The translations under genes were made by a program, and so were the position numbers. A stretch of DNA of 64,000 nucleotides from Gnetum montanum (lineage: Eukaryota > Streptophyta > Gnetopsida > Gnetales > Gnetaceae), in the NCBI GenBank assembly GCA_015680685.1, contig MNCI01020673.1:423216-487215 (forward strand), read 5' to 3'. Under the pieces are notes generated by a model. The model was not told the DNA's origin and made no database searches. It saw only the letters and a program-made list of their open reading frames with translations. Of the stretch, positions 58,181 through 64,000 are shown one piece after another; position 1 is the stretch's first letter, and every line of letters starts with the position of its first letter.

Positions 58181-60318
58181 AGCTTGAACAAAAGATAGCT
58201 AGTCAACAAGCAACAAGTCAAACCTTTCCATGAGTCCAAGCAAGCCAATGGAAGCAACACCTCAACGAATGGATAAACATGCTTAATTTTTCAGATCTCC
58301 TCCTTACAACTTAATCATGGAGGAGATGGCCATCCATGCTAACCATTATAATGGCTCCTTAGTGTTTCATATTTTTTATTTTACACTATTATTTTTTCAA
58401 GTTTTTACTTTACAACATTATTAGTACATTTATCTTTATTGAATATTTTACAATTTCTTTTATATTTTCCCTTATTTTGGTGTGAATTTTCCTTATTTTC
58501 TAGTAAAATTACATTATTGCCAACAGGACATAGTGATGTTGTAGCTGGTTACTAATGGTGGTTTGTACCTAATGTTTTTGATAGCTAATGTTTGGTTTTC
58601 ATTTTTGAATTTAGATTACTGATAACTAAGACTAGTTTCTTTTTCATACAACAGGCAGTGAGTCCACGTCATTCATCCATCCACAAATTCTATGGTTTTC
58701 CTTGTTTTGGGAATATGAGATCCCTTTTTCATTAATAAAAATTTAACAAACTTGTGACCTCAGTAGTTTCCAAGCTTGGAAAAAATTCAAAGGGTTGAAA
58801 AGGATGTGGCTTCAAGAGGATTCAATACTCTTTGTACCTCTCTACTTGCTTAAGCGCATGTGTGTTTTCGTGGATTTCTTACCATTTCGTGTTGACCAAT
58901 AACAAGAAGTTGAATAAGTCTTTGCATGGTGTGGTTCTTATCCAAAAATTCCAAAATAATAATAATAATAATAATAAAGATGAGAATTCAAAGCACACCC
59001 CTTAGCCAAAATAAACGAGCTATAAGCACTTGTTATAGGACTAGAAAGACATGTTATCCATGCTTAAAGGTCCCCTCTAACTAAGGCCATTTCACACTTT
59101 CTACTCTCTTTTCTTCTCAAATAAGGAACAAGGGTTGTCCATGGAAGCATTCTTGTTCTTAAGGGGGTGGATTGATCCTAGAGTGGCAATGCAAAGTCAC
59201 TGAAAGTGGTTAGTTTTGGTTTGAACTAAGGTTTGACTTTATCAAGTCATTTAACCATAAAACTCACAAAGGACTTTTTGTGACCATGATTTGGGCATCC
59301 ATTCCATTCTCTATAACATCCATCAATGCTCTCCATAACTCACCTCACTGTCAGTTTTCATATTTTTGTTTCATGTCTTAGTTTGATGTGTTGAAATTCT
59401 TAAATAGATTCTCCAGGTTTCATCCTTAACTTTCTATAATCATTAATCAACTATGGGGCTCATGGACTTCTTAGTTGAGGATATGCAAGGGCAAAAAGGG
59501 AATGTGCCACTATGGGGAGGACCCACTTGCATATCTTGTGGTTTAGTTAGTTAAGCTTCCTACTCTTAGATGTTGTTGTAATCAAGTCTTTTGTGCACTC
59601 CATCATGCATCCAACGGTGTGCTCCTTAAGGCATTCTTCTTGATCAACTCTCATTCTCAAATCATTTCTCCATTTCTAAAACTTCAACACCCTCTTCTAA
59701 TATTTTTATCATGTTCTTGGCTTTTTTGGCTTCAATTTGACCCAAATCTCATTTAAAAATTCCTTGTTTTTCAATACTTTTGATAAAGTTAACGGTGGTC
59801 AATAGCCCTGTCGACTAGGCCTAGTTGACGCAATGCAAAAATCCTATAAATATTGCCCAACACTTTCAAATTTTTTATCATCTACTTCAAAACAAGAGGG
59901 GAGCTTTTGCATATTTTTAGAGCCCAAAACCTTCCAAGGCCCATAACTTTCACAATGTTTGTCCAAATCACTTCGTTATTCAATCCTGTAGCTATTGAAG
60001 GTAAGCTCCTAATTGTGGGGGCCACAAATCTTAAGGTTTATGATGAAGATTTTTCAAAATTTTTCTAACTCCCCCAAAGGGTTAATGAATAGAGTAACAT
60101 TAAACCATCAATTTTTCAGAGTTTAACCCTTCTTACAAACATTGGTAAACCTAAAACTAATTATTAATATTAAAATAAGAATAAAATAATAATTGAAATA
60201 ATCAACCAAGCCATGATCACAACTTAGCCACCAAGTGTAACCACCCCAAGAGATAAGGTATCCTAATTATTTCAAGCTACACAATTAATGCTAACCCTTG
60301 GTCATGTTGTGATCATAG
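58181..60318 (+). other. Element 5 region between integrase and ORF3
   Basis: No conserved sense ORF. Contains the first G-run (CTTAATCATGGAGGAGATGG, 58311-58330), an AAT microsatellite (58955-58977), an inserted LTR fragment with its own TATAAATA (about 59792-59918), an antisense ORF remnant (minus strand, about 59560-59990), the second G-run (AATTGTGGGGGCCAC, 60011-60024), and a donor-like GTAAGC at 60001 followed by an acceptor-like GATCATAG ending at 60318. Confidence 0.72.
59792..59918 (+). repeat. LTR U3/TATA fragment inserted in Element 5 3' region
   Basis: GTCGACTAGGCCTAGTTGAC, then CCTATAAATATTGCCCAACA and GAGCTTTTGCAT, follow the U3-TATA-R order of the LTRs here (compare Element 2: CTATAAATACAACAC and GGAGCTTTTGCAATTTG). 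Element 2, colinear on both sides, lacks these about 125 bp. So a small LTR piece was inserted in Element 5. Confidence 0.72.
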
Positions 60319-63010
60319 ATGGCACCAAGACCAAAATGTCCACAAGGAGGAGGATCATCACAACCAAGGGAAAAATGATCTAAAGCTAGAAGGGAACAAC
60401 AGGAACAAGCCCAAGAGTAGGTCATAGAAACTTATGCAATAGAACTTCTTTGAGAGGAGCCTGAAGTGGAATCTATTCTAAAGATTCTTGAAGAAGAGGC
60501 TATGATTGAACATCCTAAAGATGAGAGGCACCAGGGCCCATGCCAAGACTTGAGGTCACATTGACACAAGCCTACATCGACATGATTAGGCTTCATGATG
60601 TGCAACACTTAGTTCTCTGAGAACTAAACTTTAGGCCAATCTTGAAAAATGCTTCACCAAAAGTTAAAATGCAGTTGTGAAACTTTCCCATGTGGCCAAT
60701 CATCACTTCCATGGGGAGTGGTACATGGGAGAGACATATTTTTTTATATAATAGCTGAAAGGCAGGAGCCACTTAAGAATCAAGGACATTTAGGTGTTCT
60801 ACTTGGCAAAAGCTATTCTATAGGCTCTTGGTCTGTCTAATCCTAACACTCATTTGGCAAAGATCTCCATGCATGCAAACCCAAAGGCAAAAAAGGAGTG
60901 GACCTACTGGTTTTATGGGGTTGACCGCAAGGAGTTTGGCACACTCACACTAGTGGAGTGCATACACTTCAAGATAGTGATTTATCACCTCAATCTGATG
61001 GTGAGGTCCAACAAGGTGATTACTTTCTCTGACCAAGCATGCACTACTTTAAGCAAAAAATTTGTTATTAATTTTTAATAGTTAATATATCTGGTAATGG
61101 AAAAGTATTTCAAAGAAAATAAATGTGGAAGAAAAACCCTACCCTTTCCATGCCTTATCAAAAAACTCTATAAAAGGGCAGGGATAGTCTGATACACCAA
61201 TGACATAATCTAGCATACTCCTATCACCTCCTAGTTTGAGATTCTGAAAGACAAGATCCCTACCATATCCAAAGAAGAGAAGCTACAATTGCCACCTCCA
61301 CCACCAATTCAAAAAATAGCACTAAAGGCCTATGCAGCCACTGAACGCCTACATGAAATTTGAGAGCAAATCATGTGTGAGCAAGATCAGTAAGCAAGAA
61401 CAAGTGGTGAGGATCCATCTGTATACCATCCTACAATGAGTCACCTCAACAAAGTGGCTCAAATAATCAGTCAAATGGAGGGAGGTGGGCCAATATTCTT
61501 AGCCCAAAGAACACAATTTCCTACAAGGTTAAGTCCTAGTTCCTAAGAGGTAATAGTATCTTTCTTGCAACAGCAAAAATTCCCAGAAATCTCTAGAAAT
61601 GTTGCTACCTTTTTGGTGTGCTTGGAGGAGGTTGAGGGGGCAACTGTCTTGGTGATGCAGCACTAAGGATAGAAGACTGCAGCAGAAGTAGTTGCTGATC
61701 AGATCATAGAAGTACTGAATGCAACTGTGGCATCTATACTAGACATTTCTTCACTCAAAGATCTATAAATGTCTGTAGGGACTATTAGCAGCTAATTAAG
61801 TATAGCCCAACACAAGGAATTATTAGACCAACTGGTGGGAACTGAGCAACTAATTGTGAATATCATTGATTTTCAATATAACATCACCACAACATAGTTG
61901 GAGTTGCTTGAACCAAAGGGAAAATGCATCATTTTGGAAGGGCAACTTGAAATGGCTTAAGTACAAAACCAATGCTTGGTTGCGAAGGTTACTAAATTAA
62001 GAGCTCATCTTGCTAATCCCACGCTCCTCAACCCTATACTAACAAGAGATGAAGCTTTTCAATAGCTTCAAGACAAACTTAGATAGGTTGAGGTGGGGAT
62101 GGTGACAACCATCTTAGACCAGTCTGTGGCCAAGGCCAAAACATATTTAGTTCAGAAGGACTTGTTCCAAATGCGCTTAGACTATGAGATGCTGACAGCA
62201 AAAAATCATCACATGTAGAATCTTGATGTATAGAAATAACAAATGCAAGAATTCATCCATCAATAATAGGAGCAACTAGCTAGGGTGAACACTAATCTTA
62301 GGAGCTTGGTAGCTGAGAATAGAAATCTCTCTATGGAGGAAGTCCATGCCTTACATCAAAAATCCATGATTGAGATTACTTCCTGGAAGAATGAGGCTCT
62401 TAAACTTGAAAGAGTTAAGAACCACTACAGAGATCAAGTTGGCCTACAAAAGAAAGTTAATGCAAAACACATCTAGATGGCTAAGGAAAACATCAATGAG
62501 ATCCTCCAGCAACTCCAACAAGGAAAAGAGGTATGACAACCTATCATTGATAGGATAGATGCCTATAACAAAGTAGAGATATACCTGAAGGAGTTGTAAA
62601 TTAAAGAGATGACTAAATATATGGAGCTTGCCAATCTCTGATATGCAAACCTGGTAATGTTGACTACCAAACAACCACGGTCAAAGTTGGAGAAGTAGGT
62701 GGCCAGCTTGTACTTGCTATATGAGGCAGAGTTTAAGCACCATAAGGAAACCAAGCAAAAGCTTGAGATTACAAACACTGAACTTGAAGTTCTCAAAGCA
62801 AGATTCATTGATCAAAGATCAATTGCTAAGAACTTGACCAAAAGAATGAATAATCACGAGGAGCTATAGAATGTCATTAGGATGTTCGACATTGAGCACA
62901 AACAATTTGCTACCTATTTTGTTAATGTTAAGGAGTTGTTCCCAATAATGCCTTATCCTTGGAATATGTCCATTTGGACCCACATTAGCAAAGTTGTGTG
63001 GACCGTTTAA
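60319..63010 (+). pseudogene. Element 5 ORF3: plant-transposon-protein-like domain plus coiled coil
   Basis: The frame starts at ATG 60319 (MAPRPKCPQGGGSSQPREK) right after an acceptor-like CATAG. An acidic N-terminal part follows (EEPEVESILKILEEEAMIEH). The domain shared with Element 3 ORF3 is at about 60560-61170 (MWPIITS, KKEWTYWFYGVDRKEFGTLT, LPFPCLIKKLYK). The long coiled coil runs about 61480-62950 (VNTNLRSLVAENRNLSMEEV, VKNHYRDQVGLQKKVNAKHI, EMTKYMELANL, EAEFKHHKETKQKLEITN), ending KVVWTV then a stop at 63007-63009. About 25 stops. Colinear with Element 3 ORF3 throughout. The acidic N-terminus is seen only here. Function is unknown; no membrane segment was found, so 'env-like' describes position only. 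Confidence 0.8.
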
Positions 63011-63213
63011 TCTTCTCCATCATCTTCATACCATTAGAAAAATGGTGTTTGTCAATTTTATAGTCCTAAGCACCAAAAGAATTTTGTAATGATTGTATAT
63101 TTGTACACTTGGGCACTCTGTGTTTGTTTATGTTTGTCATATTTCTGTCCTCAGTCAGTAATTTCATACCTTCCCAAGTTTGTAAAGAACTCGAGGATGA
63201 GTTTTCATTCATT

Positions 63214-63223
63214 CATGGGGGTA
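63214..63223 (+). other. Element 5 polypurine tract
   Basis: ATGGGGGTA directly before the 3' LTR, in the same context TCATTCATGGGGGTA as in Elements 1 and 2. It is the primer for plus-strand synthesis. Confidence 0.85.
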
Positions 63224-63259
63224 TGATGAATCATAAATGGGCTACATCGACTGGGCCTT
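63224..63259 (+). repeat. Element 5 3' LTR, first 36 bp
   Basis: TGATGAATCATAAATGGGCT onward matches 51221 at 34 of 36 bases, then similarity to the 5' LTR breaks at 63260, where TGATGAGTC begins. Confidence 0.85.
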
Positions 63260-64000
63260 TGATGAGTCATGGTTTGTCAGGTCCTGTTATTGGACCCTTG
63301 TTATCGGAACCTTAATACAAGACACCAGGTCTGACTCCTGTTATCAGAACCCTATTATCAAACCCCCGATATCGGGGTTGCGTCCTCGTATACGCGACCA
63401 CGTTGATGTGGCCCCGTCGACACATCCACCCATGCATCGACATGGCCCCGTTTACGCAAAGTCTATTTTTAGCTATAAATAAGCGCGCACCCGCCACACT
63501 TAGGCATCTTTCTAGTAGTTGTAGCGAAGCCCTTGCAGTTTGTTTCTATAGGAGTTAGACTATTTTCCCAAGTGCATGCCTACAGTGTGATGCTTGTAAT
63601 TGTATGGCACCTTTATTCGAGTGTGACGTACTTGAATGCGCACATGACCGAAAATAAAGATCGAGATTACTTCATCATTGCAGCATTTACTTAGTTTTAA
63701 TTGTTTAATTGTTATTGTTAATTGTTATTTTTATTTATTATTTTCTTAGTTAATATTTCTTTACCATCATTTACTATTCCTATTGTTAAATGCGGAATGA
63801 GTACGACTTAATCACGAGAATTTAAGTGTGACTACTTGGTAACCCAGTAGCGTACCTAGGATCTACGCTTGGTAATCCTAGTAATAGTCATGCACAAGGT
63901 CCAAGATGTGTACAGATGATCAAGGAACGAATGCTCATCGCACTTAGGCTAGATTAGATCTTCTTACCCTTTCCCTCCTAGCTTAGCTTAGTTAATATTA
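63260..64000 (+). repeat. Element 6 LTR, plus strand, running off the window
   Basis: A different LTR family from Element 5, starting TGATGAGTCATGG. U3 carries a perfect palindrome CCCCGATATCGGGG (63364-63377) and several GTTATYRGAAC repeats. TATAAATA at 63474-63481. R-U5 contains CTTTATTCGAGTGTGACGTA and CTTGGTAATCCTAGTA. A 5-bp duplication of GCCTT (63255-63259) is expected on its far side. Being the 5' LTR of a full element or a solo LTR cannot be decided here. Confidence 0.82.

Larger units (their letters stand above)
51221..63259 (+). mobile_element. Element 5: Ty3/gypsy LTR retrotransposon with ORF3, inserted in Element 4
   Basis: Starts TGATGAATC at 51221, in Element 4's gag tail (left flank AACTA 51216-51220). 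The 3' LTR starts at 63224 with 34 of 36 bases equal to the 5' LTR start, then is cut at 63260 by Element 6. From the 5' LTR start to the cut it spans 12,039 bp. Gag, PR, RT, RNase H, INT, and ORF3 are all present, all broken. Confidence 0.93.

Noticed and set aside
58181-63010. Envelope glycoprotein
   Set aside because: No signal peptide, membrane anchor or cysteine-rich ectodomain is visible in ORF3; only the position is envelope-like.
1-64000. tRNA or rRNA genes
   Set aside because: Only tRNA-like SINE heads and tRNA-Asp primer sites were seen; no complete cloverleaf or rRNA segment.

Overview
This is plant nuclear DNA: one edge of a real host gene followed by about 57 kb of nested, decayed LTR retrotransposons. 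The host gene identifies a plant. Its three exons at the left edge encode the N-terminus of delta-1-pyrroline-5-carboxylate synthase (P5CS, the glutamate-5-kinase domain), on the minus strand with an intron 1 of 4.86 kb. The long intron and the dense, old Ty3/gypsy nesting suggest a large-genome seed plant, perhaps a conifer or other gymnosperm. That last step is inference; nothing here fixes the species.

Layout. (1) 1-5194: 5' end of P5CS, with a TATA box near 5330 and an intron full of tandem duplications. (2) 6515-10140: three tRNA-derived SINE-like sequences, an old LTR remnant with an 18-bp minisatellite, and a very old gag remnant. (3) 11366-21296: Element 1 (+), complete with both LTRs and a perfect 5-bp target duplication, inserted in a 166-bp tandem repeat. 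(4) 21703-42770: Element 2 (+), split by Element 3. (5) 24153-36146: Element 3 (-), 12 kb, nested in the gag of Element 2. (6) 42771-44327: a short non-LTR stretch with a duplicate, unoccupied copy of the Element 2 target and a LINE reverse-transcriptase fragment. (7) 44328-51220: Element 4 (-), cut in gag by Element 5. (8) 51221-63259: Element 5 (+), whose 3' LTR is cut after 36 bp by (9) Element 6, an LTR starting at 63260 and running off the window.

All the elements belong to one broad Ty3/gypsy group. Primer sites match the 3' end of plant tRNA-Asp, the order is gag-PR-RT-RNaseH-INT, and the protease and RNase H motifs resemble the Athila/Tat branch. Every coding region carries stops or frameshifts, so none is likely to be autonomous now. 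Between integrase and the 3' LTR lies a long extra region. In Elements 3 and 5 it carries a large third ORF (ORF3): an N-terminal domain resembling the 'putative plant transposon protein' family, then a long coiled coil. Elements 1, 2 and 4 lack most of ORF3. In Elements 2, 4 and 5 the ORF3 start codon directly follows a conserved acceptor-like site, with a conserved donor-like GTAAGC 281-318 bp upstream. An antisense ORF and repeated G-run motifs also recur in this region.

The nesting gives a relative history: Element 2 before 3, and Element 4 before 5 before 6. Positions of domain edges inside the broken ORFs are approximate, and identity figures are hand counts.
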